Part shown: piece by piece, positions 45,183 to 57,329 of the stretch
Layout: every line of letters starts with the position of its first letter
How positions within the stretch are numbered: the first letter of the stretch is position 1
From: Rana temporaria
Taxonomy: Eukaryota > Chordata > Amphibia > Anura > Ranidae
Assembly (NCBI RefSeq): GCF_905171775.1
Contig: NC_053494.1
Location: 125,142,856-125,206,855, forward strand
Direction of reading: 5' to 3'
Length of the DNA stretch: 64,000 nt
Position numbers and translations under genes: made by a program
Notes under the pieces: model-generated
What the model saw: the letters and a program-made list of their open reading frames with translations, nothing else
Database searches by the model: none
Told to the model about the DNA's origin: nothing

Positions 45183-45990
45183 ATGCCACAGCTGTCACAA
45201 GTTTTGAGGGAGCGTGCAATTGGCATGCTGACTGCAGGAATGTCCACCAGAACTGTTGCCCTTGAATTGAAAGTTAATTTCTCTATCATAAGCCACCTCC
45301 AAAGGCGTTTCAGAGAATATGGCAGTACATCCAACCGGCCTCACAACCGCAGACCACATGTAACCACACCAACCCGGGACCTCCACATCCAGCATCTTCA
45401 CCCCCAAGAGCGTCTGAGATCAGCTACCCAGACAGCTGCTGCAAAAATCGGTTTGCATAACCAAAGAATTTCTGCACAAACTGTCAGAAACCATCTCAGG
45501 GAAGCTCATCTGCATGCTCATCCTCCTCATCGGGTCTCGACCTGACTGCGGTTCGTTGTCGTAACCAAATTGAGTGGACAAATGCTCACATTCGTTGGCA
45601 TCTGGCACTTTGGAGAGGTGTTCTCTTCACGGATGAATCACAGTTTTCACTGTACAGGGCAGATTACAGACAGCGTGTATGGCGTTGTGTGGGTGAGTGG
45701 TTTGCTGATGCTAACGTTATGGCTCGAGTGGCACGGCCATCACCTCATGTTTCATAATGATAATGCACGGCCCCATGTTGCAAGGATCTGTACACAATTC
45801 CTGGAAGTTGAAAACATCCCAGTTCTTGCATGGCCAACATACTCACTTGACATGTCACCCATTGAACAATTTTGGGATGCTCTGGATCGGCGTATACGGC
45901 AACGTGTTCCAGTTCCTGCCAATATCTAGCAACTTTGCACAGCCATTGAAGAGAAATTGACCAATATTCCAAACACCACAATCAACAACT
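45183..45990 (+). pseudogene. Tc1-like transposase pseudogene
   Basis: 45,183-45,545 is a clean N-terminal frame of 120 codons with two helix-turn-helix parts (RERAIGMLTAGMSTRTVALE, then RISAQTVRNHLREAHLHAH). After a frameshift at about 45,540 the sequence encodes the catalytic region: near 45,625-45,650 FTDESQF carries the first Asp, HNDNARPHVARI (about 45,755) the second, and SPIEQFWDALDRRI (about 45,860) the Glu. Around 35 codons between the first and second catalytic Asp are deleted near 45,700. Further frame changes make it non-functional. Confidence 0.9.
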
Positions 45991-46334
45991 CAATCAAATC
46001 TATGTGAAGGAGATGCGCTGCTCTGCGTGAGGCAAGTGGTGGTCCCACCAGATACTGACTGGTTTTCGGACACCCCCCAATGCAGTAAAACTGCACAGTT
46101 TAACGTATATAATCATGTTGCCTAATCAGCATCTGGATATGCCACACCTGTGAGGTAGATGGATTATCTCGGCAAAGGAGAAGTGCTCACTAACACAGAT
46201 TTAGACAGATATGTGAACACAATTTGAGAGAAATAGGTCTTTCGTGTACGTAGAAAAGTCGTAGATCTTTAAGTTCATCTAATGATAAATAGGGGCAAAC
46301 ACAAAAGTGTTGCGTTTATAATTTTTGCTCAGTG

Positions 46335-46335
<1 letters not shown>

Positions 46336-46412
<77 letters not shown>
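46336..46412. repeat. (TA)n(CA)n compound microsatellite
   Basis: An uninterrupted TA run is followed by a CA run, directly beside the right end of the Tc1-like element. Confidence 0.95.
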
Positions 46413-46416
<4 letters not shown>

Positions 46417-47439
46417 CCCCCTCACACTGGCTGATTTACTAGGTGAACATTTTGTATAGTGCACAGTTTTGCTACTCAGTCAAGTTTAAGAAAATACAAA
46501 AATTTAATCTGCCTCAGGGTATATTAAAATTTGCACATAATATAACTTGAAGGCAACCGCAGGGACAGAGAACTGTCACCATAGCTGAGTGGCAGAACAT
46601 TTAGAACACATCCTTAGGTGCAACAACTTCTATTGACAAGGAGCATCATGTTGAAATTTCTGTTGCTTTCAATCACAGCACAGTGTTTTAAATGATACTG
46701 CACGTTATTCATAGATAAAGCATAGACTAGAAAAAGGACAGATGTCAAGCATAACAACCAACTGAACACAAATGACTGCTATATTTTTTATTAGTAAAAC
46801 ACTATTTGCAGTGAATTTACTGTATACAGTATATACCTCTTACCCTGCTTTAAAGTACACCAGAAAATATGAGGAAAGATATGATATCACAAAGGCATAT
46901 GCATAGTGTGGTAAACCTAAGTGTGTTGCTAGGTGATAGCAGTGAGATCAAAACTGTTCATGTAATCAGGACCAGTAGATGTCTGCTGGAGTTGAGTCTC
47001 CAGTCATTCAGCATCTCTTCTCCTTCCTGATCACTGACAGAAATAGAACTGTTAAATCTATTAGACTCTACTTATATAGTAATTGTACTAGAACATCATT
47101 CCCTCTTCCTAATACTGAATACCAGATTAATTTAATTTTAAACTACCTTTAAGGACATCTGTTACCTGTCACAGCTGTGGTCTCTTATCTAATGCTAGAG
47201 GCTGCCATTGCAAGCTAGGCATGTCATTGTGCATAATCCTGCATGTGTTCTGTGTGTTGGCACAAGCACAATTTTTGGAGGTTGAACAATTGAGTACCTA
47301 AGATAATTACAGTACCAGTCAAATTACTCTACTAAGTTCCTGATTAGCAGTAAAAACAAGAAAAAGAGAAGCTGGTTGGTTGTTTTTCAGTAAGAACAAG
47401 CTTCAGGCAAAGCTTCTCTTTCCTTGCAAAGCACTTTGG
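46413..47439. other. unannotated spacer
   Basis: No gene or repeat was recognised. Confidence 0.4.
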
Positions 47440-48095
47440 GCCAGATTCACAGAAAAAGTACGCCGGAGTATCTGCCGCGTCGTATCTTTATTTGTAATTC
47501 ACAAACAAAGATACAACGGCATTTGGCTAAGATCCGACAGGCTTCGTACGCCTTCGGATCTTAGGATGCAATACTTCGGCGACCGCTGGGTGGAGTTCGC
47601 GTTGTTTTCCGCGTCCGGTATGCAAATTAGCTGTTTACGGCGATCCACGAAGGTACGCGCATTCTCTTACGTCGTCGCTAGTCGGTTTTTCCCGTCGTAA
47701 AGTTGCACTTGCTATTTAGGTGGTGTAATATTAGACAGCCCATGTTAAAGTATGGCTGTCGTTCCCGCGTCAAATTTAAAATTTTTATTTTTTTGCGTAA
47801 GACGTCCGGGAATACGAAAGGACGTAATGCACGTCGCCGTTCAAAAAACACGTCGGGGCGCCGTAATTTTCGCGCAAAGCACGGCGGGAAATTTCTAAAC
47901 TGAAAACACGCCTAATTTAAATGGTACACGCCCCATTTGAATTAGGCGGGCTTGCGCCAGGCGGCTTTACGCTACGTCGCCGCAAGTTTACAGGTAAGTG
48001 CTTTGTGAATCAAGCACTTACGCTGAAAACTTGCGGTGGAGTAACGTAAACGGGATACGTTACGCCGCCGTAATTCTACATGAATCTGGCCCCTT
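47440..48095. mobile_element. MITE with GGGCCAGATTCAC ends
   Basis: The left GGGCCAGATTCACAG pairs with the right ATGAATCTGGCCCC. Internal CGGATCTTAG, TTACGCCGCCG and related words form inverted pairs. Similar elements lie at 6699 and 42,704. A possible CTTT/CTTG target duplication flanks it. Confidence 0.78.
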
Positions 48096-48982
48096 GCTCC
48101 CATGTTGATGGTAAAAAGGACCTCATCCCCACATTCTGCCTCCTAAAAGGGATGTAGGGATTTGCGTGGGGAACTTAACAGAATCTTGAATCCCTTTTTA
48201 GAATAAGGGGGTGCCCAGATATCTGTCCTCCAACTAGGTGAATGTGCTTGGAGTACATAATGCCTCTTGATACTCAATCACAATTTTTTTTTTAAATAAA
48301 AACACCCATACTACACCAAGTATTTTATTAGAAAATACATTTAAAAAGGTCCCCTGATGTAAATCCAACGACAATCATGTCGAGCAGAAATGTAGATCCC
48401 CATCAACCATGGGGACCCACCAATACAATGATCCACCACACCCAATTATGTTCACCCACTCCTCTCACAAATGACAGATCCCACCGCATCTCTATGGGAC
48501 ATAGATACTGTGTGACATTGACCAAATGTGCCTATTATGTCACCTAGGATTCCCGGCCCATTTGTTTGCAAGCAAGAAGGAGGGTATCTGTCATTTAGCA
48601 GTGGTTTCTGTATGTATCCACTAAATGACAGTTCTCCTGGTTTGTCTACAAACAGATGCTGGCGGGTGAGCTGTCATTTTGCAGTGTACTACCAGTGCTA
48701 AATCACAGATCCCCGGCCACTGTTGGGTAAAAAAGCATGTTGTTTAAAGTATGTGTGTTTTATCAAAGTGGCTATTTAAAGTGGAACTTTTTCCATAACA
48801 GTTTGATAACAATAATTGTTCTTTAACAAAAGAACATACATTTCACATTAATACTTATGCTACCAAAATTAGCTTGTGCTGTAAATTGCCTCCAGAGTTG
48901 CTGCTGATTCTTGTTGCAGGAGGCTGCCATTTTTCTGAAGCCCAGAGCAGTCACTTCCTTATTTAGCACTCTCCACCTCTCC
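48096..48982. other. unannotated spacer
   Basis: Short inverted stretches around 48,590-48,650 (CTGTCATTTAGCAGTGG and CCACTAAATGACAG) hint at an old small MITE. No gene. Confidence 0.4.
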
Positions 48983-49170
48983 TAAGGCCGGCTATACATT
49001 GTACAATTTTCTTGTACAACTATCTTTTCGATTTACCGAAACTTTATAATGTGAGGTCAAACATAAACACTTTCAATCTGTATGCAATCAGGCAAGCCCT
49101 AGCACTATACAGTTCAAGGTAAATATAAAGGAAATTGAATAAGAAAATTGTATAACATATGGCCTACTTT
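48983..49170. mobile_element. small MITE, GGTAAATCTAAAGGAAA family, copy 2
   Basis: It starts TAAGGCCGGCTATACATTG and contains GATTTACCGAAAC, GAGGTCAAACATAAACACT and AAGGAAATTGAATAAG, matching copies at 44,455 and 58,234. Confidence 0.8.
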
Positions 49171-49192
49171 GAAGTCCCTGTCCCTGTGACTT

Positions 49193-50367
49193 ATTTTTTT
49201 TTTTTTTCACGTCAGACTCTGCTCACATATAGCAACGAGACTTGCTCATGGTGCGACCGCCCATAGTGTCTCTCTTGTGGCTTCGCATCATCCGTGGGAG
49301 TTTTTAAATTATTTTTATTCCCCCTTATCTTTTTCCTTTTTTTTTTTTTTCTTGTTGAATTATATATTTGGGTTCTTTTTCTTTTATATAATTACAGATT
49401 TGTCATTTTTATTCCATTGATTTTTTTTCCCTTTCCCCCCCGCTCTCCATCCCCCACTCTTCCCCCCTCCCTAGATCTGTGTGTCATGCAGTCTTCTCTT
49501 TGGTTTCTCACCTATTTGCTTCTGCCATTGCCTGGACAAATTTTTCTGTAGATTTGAACACTTTCCATTTTTCCCAAACCACTCTGTGTTTGTCCTCTCT
49601 TCCTATCTCTCCACTGGCAAGATACTCCATCTCTTCCACATACTCCACCCTCTCAATCCATTCTTTAATTGATGGCCTCTCTGGATGTAGCCAGTTTTTT
49701 GGGATCAGAGCCTTTGCTGCGTTTAGCAGCACTGGGACCAAAGTTGTTCTATATTGTTTTTTTGTTTTTTCAGTTCCATGAAACAAACAGGGCAGGGGGC
49801 TGCTTGGGATCCTCTCCCCTGTTATTTCTACAATATATTCCAAAATTTCTTTCCAATATTCCTGTATTCTCGGGCAGTCCCTCCATATGTGCAGAGTTGT
49901 TCCTTTTTGCTTACAGTTTCTCCAGCATAGCTCTGAGTTTTTTGGGTGGATCTTACTCATTCTTAATGGGGTCAAGTGCCATCGAACCATACATTTATAG
50001 TTTGCTTCTATGGTGGTGATGTCCGAAGCATAATTATATACTGCACCAATCATTTGTGATTTATCAATCCTTTTACCTAAATCGCTTTCCCACTTTTCTA
50101 GGAAGGGCAGTGTTTCCTGGGTCTCGAGCTCCGTTAATATTCCGTATGCCTTTGATATGCCATGTGTCAGGGGCTTGTCTGTACTACATATTTTTTCTAT
50201 TGGGTGTAGTGTCTTATCTTCCCTAATCGGTTGTGGTAGTGTGCTCACAAAGTGTTTTAGCTGCAGATACTCCCATTCACTCATACTTTGTTCCCCTTCT
50301 CCTATTTTTATATCTTGTCTTAATTTGATTTTTCCCCGTGTGACAATATCTTTAAATTTTTTCTCGA
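49193..50367 (-). mobile_element. 5'-truncated L1-type LINE with 13-bp TSD
   Basis: GTCCCTGTGACTT occurs at 49,180-49,192 and 50,368-50,380, an exact 13-bp duplication. On the minus strand the element ends in a poly(A) tract (T run on the plus strand at 49,194-49,208). It keeps only the ORF2 C-terminus and 3' UTR, the normal outcome of incomplete target-primed reverse transcription. Confidence 0.92.
49508..50367 (-). pseudogene. L1-type ORF2 C-terminal fragment
   Basis: An open minus-strand frame (about 286 codons within the element) encodes the region after the reverse transcriptase. It has a Cys-His knuckle, CWRNCKQKGTTLHIWRDCP, close to the one at 22,485 in the larger LINE, followed by IQEYWKEILEYIVE. 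The frame runs upstream into flanking DNA to 50,419, which is not part of the element. No catalytic domain remains. Confidence 0.9.
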
Positions 50368-50380
50368 GTCCCTGTGACTT

Positions 50381-50961
50381 GAAGTCACACAGATATGAAC
50401 GGTTATTATAGGGAAACACAGGGTGCGACTTTAATGCAAAATTTGGGGTCCAAAGTCACCTAACAAGTCTTATAAGTGTGAATGGGGCCTTACCATGCTG
50501 AAGTGATGAAATGGTGTTGAAGAATGCCATTAAAAAATAAGATTAGACTTACATATACTTTAAAAGGGCTCAGCATTATGTTCAGTTTTTTCCTCAGTTC
50601 GCTGAACCTCTTTTAAACTGAACTTAACAGTTCACTCTTCCCTACTCCCAATATTACAAACAATAAATAGACTATTTGTGTTTATAAGTGACATCATAGT
50701 TATGCTGGATTCCAAACACATTCTTATGAAAGAAGCTGGATTGCTTTATCTTTGCCGATAAATTCAGTCCCGGAGCTACACCTGGGTGGGGCTTTGACCC
50801 GAGGGTGGAGCCCATCTCTGAAGTTAAACATATGAAACACCACTTAACAAAGTGTGTCTGGGACCTTCTTGATGTAGGGAAGTGCTTTTCAGCTTATTAC
50901 TAGTAATATCAGCTTGTGATGCTAAGTTGCTCTAAGGAAGGGGTTTTAACTTTAAAAAGTC
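50381..50961. other. unannotated spacer
   Basis: No feature was recognised. Confidence 0.4.
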
Positions 50962-51312
50962 TTAAGCCTCGTACACGACCGGTTTTCCCGGCAGGAAAAC
51001 TGCCAGGAGAGCTTTTGGCCAGGAAAACTGGATGTGTGTATGCTTCCTCGCAGTTTTCCCATCAGGAAAACAGCCGAGAATCCCGGCGGGAAAATAGAGA
51101 CCCTGCTCTCTATTTTCCCGCCGGGATTCCCAGCATTTTTTTCCCGCCAGATCTACTACTTACCTATGGGAAACACTGCGAGGCAGTGCTGATGGAACAT
51201 ACACATGGCCGGGATTCCCGGCCAAAGCTCCATGACAGTTTTCCTGCTGGGTTCTCGGTTTTCTCGGCTGACTTTTTACCGCCGAGAAAACCGAGTGTGT
51301 GTACAGGGCTTA
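50962..51312. mobile_element. Harbinger-type MITE, CGTACACGACCGG family
   Basis: The ends TTAAGCCTCGTACACGACCGG and GTGTGTGTACAGGGCTTAA are inverted. GTTTTCCCGGC, GGAAAACTGCC and CGGGATTCCC words occur in both orientations inside. No gene. Confidence 0.75.
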
Positions 51313-51569
51313 ACAGGTTTGTTTTATAACCAAGAGTCTGGCCTAATAGCAGTTAGGGCAGGCAGTATGCTGTTAAAACTTATAAAATCTATTTTATGTA
51401 CATAAGTAGCCCTGGGTTCATTCTGTCCCTATGGGATACTGTGACAATCTCTTGTAGCACCAAACAGTATATTCAACTACTACAACCAGGACAGGAAGTG
51501 GTATGACATTGTTTCAATGAGGACAAATACAAAATCACATTTTTAAAAGAGTGACGAAGTGTTACAGCT

Positions 51570-51928
51570 TCTGACAGCTTCTGGAAGAGGACTTCAGTGG
51601 CAACCTGTGAAGCTCTGGTGAACTCCATGTCCAAGAGGGTTAAGGCAGTGATGGAAAATAATGGTGGCCACACAAAATATTGACACTTTGGGCCCGATTT
51701 GGACATTTTCACTTAGGGGTGTACTCACTTTTGTTTTCAGCGGTTTAGACATTAATGGCTGTGTGTTGAGTTATTTTGAGGGGAAAGCAAATTTATACTG
51801 TTATACAAGCTGTACACTCACTACTTTACATTGTAGTAAAGTGTAATTTCTTTAGTGTTTTTACATGAAAAGATATAATAAAATAATTACAAAAATGTGA
51901 GGGGTGTACTCACTTTTGTGAGATATTG
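51570..51928 (+). mobile_element. 5'-truncated Tc1-like transposon, 3' end
   Basis: A reading of about 30 codons ends in NNGGHTKY and a TGA at 51,681-51,683, the C-terminus of a Tc1-like transposase. The 3' non-coding part runs to GGGGTGTACTCACTTTTGTG followed by AGATATTG next to TA, the expected terminal repeat. The left part is missing. Confidence 0.8.
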
Positions 51929-51934
51929 TATCTT

Positions 51935-52290
51935 GTCTAATATTCTAACCAGTGTGACAGGCAGTCAGTGCCAGAATTTCTATCAATGCTTGTTGGTCTG
52001 CCACTGCTATCAGTATCTTTGTCTGTCAAACTTTACATGCCTTTTGCTATCCGTGTCCGACTGTGTCAACACCATGAATTGTCCATCAATACCAAGCTGT
52101 CTGTCAATGTCAGTCACTCTTTGTGTCTTACCATTTATGTGCCTGTAAGTCTACTAAGAATGTGAAACGTGAAGAAAAAAGAGATGAAAAAGAAGAGGAT
52201 AAAACATCTAGCAGATGATAGATAGCATTTAAGGTGACAACTGATTTCCATATCTGACGTCAGAAATGATTCGTTCCCTTCATTTGATAT
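51935..52290. other. spacer with degenerate repeats
   Basis: Around 51,950-52,120 the words CAGTGTGACAG and TGTCAATG recur loosely. No gene. Confidence 0.35.
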
Positions 52291-52291
52291 C

Positions 52292-53105
52292 TGTTACATA
52301 GTTACATAGTTACATAGTTACATAGTTAGTCAGGTTGAAAAAAGACACAAGTCCATCCAGTTCAACCACAAAAAAACAAAATAAAAAAACACAGTAAAAT
52401 CCTATACACCCAACTCCATACCCACAGTTGATCCAGAGGAAGGCAAAAAACCCCAGCGGAGCATGATCCAATTTGCTACAGCAGGGGAAAAAATTCCTTC
52501 CTGATCCCCCGAGAGGCAATCGGATTTACCCTGGATCAACTATACCTACAAATCTTAGTACTCAGTTATATTCTGTACATTTAGGAAAGAATCCAGACCT
52601 TTCTTAAAGCAATCTACTGAGCTGGCCAGAACCACCTCTGGAGGGAGTCTGTTCCACATTTTCACAGCTCTTACTGTGAAAAAACCTTTCCGTATTTGGA
52701 GGTGAAATCTCTTTTCCTCTAGACGTAAAGAGTGCCCCCTTGTCCTCAGTGATGACCGTAAAGTGAATAACTCAACACCAAGTTCACTGTATGGACCTCT
52801 TATATATTTGTACATGTTGATCATATCCCCCCTTATTCTCCTCTTCTCAAGAGTGAATAAATTTAGTTCCTCTAATCTTTCCTCATAGCTGAGCTCCTCC
52901 ATGCCTCTTATCAGTTTGGTTGCTCTTCTCTGCACTTTCTCCAGTTCTCCTATATCCTTTTTGAGAACTGGTGCCCAAAACTGAACTGCATATTCCAGAT
53001 GAGGTCTTACTAATGATTTGTACAGGGTTGAATTGTCTCTGGGATTATTCTTTGCTTTTCTCTGGAACCAAAGAATAGTGATTCCAGACACAGATCTCAG
53101 CAAGC
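52292..53105 (-). mobile_element. 5'-truncated CR1-like LINE
   Basis: On the minus strand an ORF2 C-terminal frame runs into a 3' UTR whose end is a GTTACATA microsatellite (52,292-52,328), a frequent tail of CR1/L2-type elements. The GTTGAAAAAAGACACAAGTC stretch next to it is a common tail motif. No target-site duplication was expected or found. Confidence 0.85.
52555..53103 (-). pseudogene. CR1-like reverse transcriptase C-terminal fragment
   Basis: The 182-codon frame has no stop and shows YKSLVRPHLEYAVQFWAP, EKVQRRATKLIRG and KRRIRGDMINMYKYIRG, the C-terminal block that follows the RT domain in CR1-clade LINEs. It ends FLNVQNITEY. The N-terminal endonuclease and RT core are absent, so it is a truncated copy. 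Confidence 0.92.
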
Positions 53106-54140
53106 TTCAGGTATTGCCAAGGTAGTAACTGATACAGGTGCTTGGTGTCTGGTGCTTCGTGGGGAGTCTTTGGAGTTTTCCAAAAATGACATTTCATAGT
53201 TAAAACAATAAAGAGATAATTTTTTCAAAATGGTATAGTTATGATTTTTGTCTCTGAAATGCTACATACATTGCACGTACAACCAACACCCACATATTTT
53301 TACACTATCGTAAGCCAGGTTAGAGTGTGTGAGTGAATACAGTAACTTGTATAGCGCTACCAATGCAAACTAAATTTTAAAATCTCTAGTTTCTAATAAA
53401 AAAAATACCTAGTGATTCGGCCATGGAGGTCCTTGTTTAGACACATTCTTTAATAGGGTGACAATGCTCTGTTCCTCTCTCCTATTTGTAGTTCAGCGTT
53501 GTTGCCCCGACCACATGGGCTACCAAGGGAGTCTGCCTTTTCCTTACACATTGCACAGGCATGGTTTATTGTTTAGGGTTCACATTTACATATAAAGAGA
53601 AATATGCAGTCCATATCAATGAATCAACAATCTTCTTTCATTGTTTGGCTTATCCGAAGTAGTAATAATTATAATTTAATTGTTGTTAAAGATCAGTGTA
53701 CTTTTTTTTTAGGCCTCTTTGTAAAGCATCAGATAAGCCTGTTAGGCAACACTCTGTCCTAGAAAGTCAATTTGCATAAATTTCCTATTTCAGTCAACCA
53801 CCCGGTCAAATGACCAATTTAGGCATAAACACACTTCTTAGAGCAATGGTAATATGAACCTCCAATCACATAAGAGCTTTGTTACAAATTACTGAAAAAA
53901 TCAAAGCGTGGGTCAAACATTGTCAGGAAGAGAGACCGGTTATACTCTTATATTGTAGCTATTACATACAGTATGCTTTCATTATCTGATAACTGTCACT
54001 CATTAGCAATGACCAGATGTTTAAAGGAAGCCATGAAATCTCTGGCATGTTTTCCCCATACAAGAATCCTGGCAGGAATGAAAGAATTGAGGCCAATGAT
54101 AATGTAGCCCTGGTTGTGAAAATACATTAAAGGGGTGCTA
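53106..54140. other. unannotated spacer
   Basis: AT-rich sequence without recognisable genes or complete elements. Confidence 0.4.
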
Positions 54141-54224
54141 AGCCCAACAACAATAAAATTATATTCTACAGCTTACCAATCCCCAAATGTGGTGGCTGCA
54201 TTTGTTTTGTTTTTTGTTTTTTTA

Positions 54225-54686
54225 GGCCCCATGTACACGGGATGCTGCTAAAAGTACATTCAGAGGTAGTTGGAGGCTTTTTTTAACTGCTCCTGAACTC
54301 ATTCAATGTTATCCTATGTGACCATGTACACAGTCTTGTTTATTGCTGTTTTTAGGCAGTTGCTTTTAACAGCGTTTCTTTGAAAGCCAAAAAATGGGTT
54401 CAGATGCAGAAGATTTCCACGTTTCAGATGCTAAATGCGGCTAAACGTGGCTAAACGCAGCTAAACGTGGTAACCCGCGTTTAGCAGCATTTCGTTTTTG
54501 CCCATTACATTTTTTTTTTAATAATAATAATAATAATATATATTTTTTAAACGGTTCTAAACGCGGCAAAACGCCGCTAAATGCGGCATGTAAACGCAGC
54601 AAAACTGAAATTTTAAACGTGGGTTACTATCTGTGAAGTTTAATAATTTAGGAGCAGTTGTAAAAACGTCCCGTGTACATGGAGCC
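54225..54686. mobile_element. Harbinger-type MITE with TTA TSD
   Basis: TTA occurs directly at 54,222-54,224 and 54,687-54,689, a proper 3-bp target duplication. The ends GGCCCCATGTACACGGG and CCCGTGTACATGGAGCC are inverted repeats. The interior has repeated ACGCGGCTAAA-type words. It splits a repeat whose unsplit copy is at 4180-4255. Confidence 0.88.
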
Positions 54687-54737
54687 TTAATCTTTTTTTC
54701 ACCTGGTAAACTTTCCAGTAACATACTTCCTGTCTTA

Positions 54738-55160
54738 GGCCTCGTACACACGACCGAGGAACTCGTCGGAAAAGACACATCGTTTTCCTCAACGAGTTCC
54801 TTGTCAGGCTTGCTTTGCGTACACACGGTTAAGACCAAATGTCCTCGTTCTCAAACGCGGTGACGTACAACACATACAATGGCAGGGGAAGTTCGATTCC
54901 ACTGGCACAACCCTTGGGGCTGCTTTTGCTAATCTCATGTTACTGCGTGTTAAGTAAAAGTTTGGTGAGAGACGATTTGCACTTTTCAGACTGTTACAGC
55001 GTGACAAATGTGCTATCTCCATTACAAACGCTACTTTTACCGAAGGTGCACTCCCGTCTTATACTTTATTCTGAGCATGCGTGGGTTTCTTAGCATACAC
55101 ACGATCGCGTTTCTCGTCGAAAACCAGCTCGATGAGGAACACAACGAGGAAATTGAGACG
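54738..55160. repeat. Harbinger-type MITE, right end degraded
   Basis: The left end GGCCTCGTACACACGACCG is clear, followed by AACTCGTCGGAAAAG. The right side has ACACACGATCGCG and inverted GAGGAACACAACGAGG, but no clean terminus. The open frames inside are shadows. Confidence 0.55.
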
Positions 55161-55419
55161 TGGTTAAAAAATCTTTCACTTGTGGGCATAACCAATATTG
55201 TTTTTTTTATACAATTCTCCTTTAAGGGGCATGGCAGGGTGTGTGTCATATGCTGCATTTTTTTGCTGATAGGTGTCCCTCATTCCCATCTCAAAAAGTT
55301 GGGAGGTATGTAATGCAAAGTGTCCATTTCTGACTTGTCTAGCATCTTCTGCTGCTAGACAACAGTAGGCTATTATTGCCTAGAATATTCAGCAAAAATG
55401 TATACTTGCATACAGTGTA

Positions 55420-56290
55420 ATTACTTGCCAACCGCACAATAGCAGTTTTACTGCTACAGGGAGGCCTACGCTGTGCTGGAACACGTATATATACATAGTC
55501 CTGTACTTCTGGGTATGGGGCACAAGTGCCTGATTCTACACAGCGGGAGTTGATCAACGGGTCCAGCAGACCCAATGTCCGCCAGCACCCTGTAATCATT
55601 CTGTACACAGGCAGAACGATGATCTGCATATGTAAACAAGGCAAATCGCTGTTCTGTCAGTAAGGAAGGCATTGATCCTGTGCTCCTGCAAAGCAGGGAC
55701 ACAGATCTATGCCCTCCTCTATTCAAAGCACCTCCCCAACAGTAGTAAAACACCAGCTAGGCACACAGTTAACCCTTTGATCGCCCCTGATGTTAACCCC
55801 TTCCCAGTGTCATTAGTACAGTGGCAGTGCATATTTTTAGCACTAATCAGGCCGCGTACACACGATCGGTCTAAACCGATGAAAACGGACTGAAGGTCCA
55901 TTTCATCGGTCCAAACCGATCATGTGTGGGCCCCATCGGTCAGTTGTCCTTCGGTCAAAAAAAAGAAACTTGCTTTAAAATTGAACCGATGGACGCCTAA
56001 CCGATAGGTCAAAACCAATTGTTAGTATGCAAAAGCATCGGTCAAAAAGCCGCGCATGCTCAGAATCAAGTCGACGCATGCTTGGAAGCATTGACACGAT
56101 CGTTTTTTTAACTGATGGTGTGTAGGCACATCAGACCATCAGTCAGCTTCATCAGTTAAGCGATGAAACGGTCCTTCAGTTCATTTTCATCGGTTTTGAC
56201 CGATCGTGTGTATGCAGCCTCACTGTAATAATGTCACTGGTCCCAAAAAAGTGTCAGAAGTGTCTGTTAGTGTCCAATTTTTCTGCCGCA
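55420..56290. repeat. decayed TTAA-family element split by a MITE
   Basis: GTTAACCCCTTCCCAGTGTC (55,794-55,814) and, beyond the MITE, GTCACTGGTCCCAAAAAAGT (56,235) match the middle of the TTAA-flanked elements at 27,121 and 57,330. Confidence 0.6.
55850..56219. mobile_element. Harbinger-type MITE, GTACACACGATCGG family
   Basis: The ends GGCCGCGTACACACGATCGG and CCGATCGTGTGTATGCAGCC are inverted, with TCA outside both. Inside are several ACCGATG and CATCGGT words. It interrupts a decayed TTAA-family element. Confidence 0.83.
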
Positions 56291-56316
56291 ATATCGCAGA
56301 CCCAGAAACAGAGAGG

Positions 56317-56536
56317 GGGGTTTATTACAAAAGGAAAATCCACTTTGCACTGCAAGTGCACTTGGAATTGCATTCGCTGTAGATCTGAGGGGGAGAGCAT
56401 TTTAGCTTGCACATGATTTCATGATAAAATCAGCAGAGCTTCCCCTCATTTCAGATCTTCCCCTCAGATCTACAGCGACTGAACTTTCAGTGCCCTTGTA
56501 GTGCAAAGTGGATTTGCCTTTCGTAAATAACCCCCA
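56317..56536. mobile_element. palindromic MITE
   Basis: GGGGGTTTATTACAAAAGG at the left pairs with CCTTTCGTAAATAACCCCC at the right, and AATCCACTTTGCACTG pairs with AGTGCAAAGTGGATT. The arms nearly meet at the centre. Confidence 0.82.
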
Positions 56537-57329
56537 GAATGTCTTACCTGGATCATCTATCTAATTTGTATCCATTCAGGAGGTCCATTACACAACATTG
56601 TTTTCTAGATCTAAAGGAGATTGTACAATCAGATAGGAATGTGTGGTGATCTTATAATAGTCTCTGTCTATAGACAGCTATTGTTAATCTAAATTCAAGC
56701 AATATTTTAAATTAAACAGATAATTTCCCCTAAATGTGCACATTTTGGAATAAAATTGCTGTAATCAGCAGAATAGAAATAAATGTCAATTATTTATGGG
56801 ATGTACTAAAATTCTGTTGCACTATACATTATTATAGGTCAATAAAACATCTTTAATGTGTAAATAGCTTCCTGCAAGTTATTGCTTTGATCGAGCAGTA
56901 AAACAAATACAATATTTGCTCTTGAAAGATTTTTGCATAGACAAATATTCGAGTGAAATTGTGTTAGTTGCTTGATTTCAGTTTTGTAAAGTTTGTGTTA
57001 CTTGTTAGCATATAGTACAGGATATATACCATGAAAGATTCTTAGGCACCTAAGTGAAGGTAATAAAAAAAAAATATATATGCATGCCTGGTGTCAATTT
57101 CATTACATTCCTTGGGACCTAATAAAACAATAGGTGATAAAATATAAAATTGTTAGTTTACAGGACATGATCTAAAGATTAAACCCGAGCAACAGGATAA
57201 GAAATCCATCAGAATGCATGTGCTTCCACTGTGAAGCCACTTATAAATTCGTGGTAGGGCTTCAGATACCAGGGTGACTTGGCGGGGGCATGTAGCTTAC
57301 GCATGTATTTGCAGACTAAACCCATGCTT
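56537..57329. other. unannotated AT-rich spacer
   Basis: No gene or repeat was recognised. Confidence 0.4.

Larger units (their letters stand above)
44353..46332 (+). mobile_element. Tc1-like transposon with two nested MITEs
   Basis: The arm 44,353-44,454 (GAACTTAAAGATCTA, CCTATTTCTCTCAAAT) and its continuation 44,636-44,724 are inverted copies of 46,100-46,295. The right edge ends TTTTTGCTCAGTG next to TA. The left extremity (about 35 bp) is missing. Two MITEs (44,455-44,635 and 44,725-45,125) interrupt the left arm. The transposase pseudogene lies between the arms. Confidence 0.88.
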
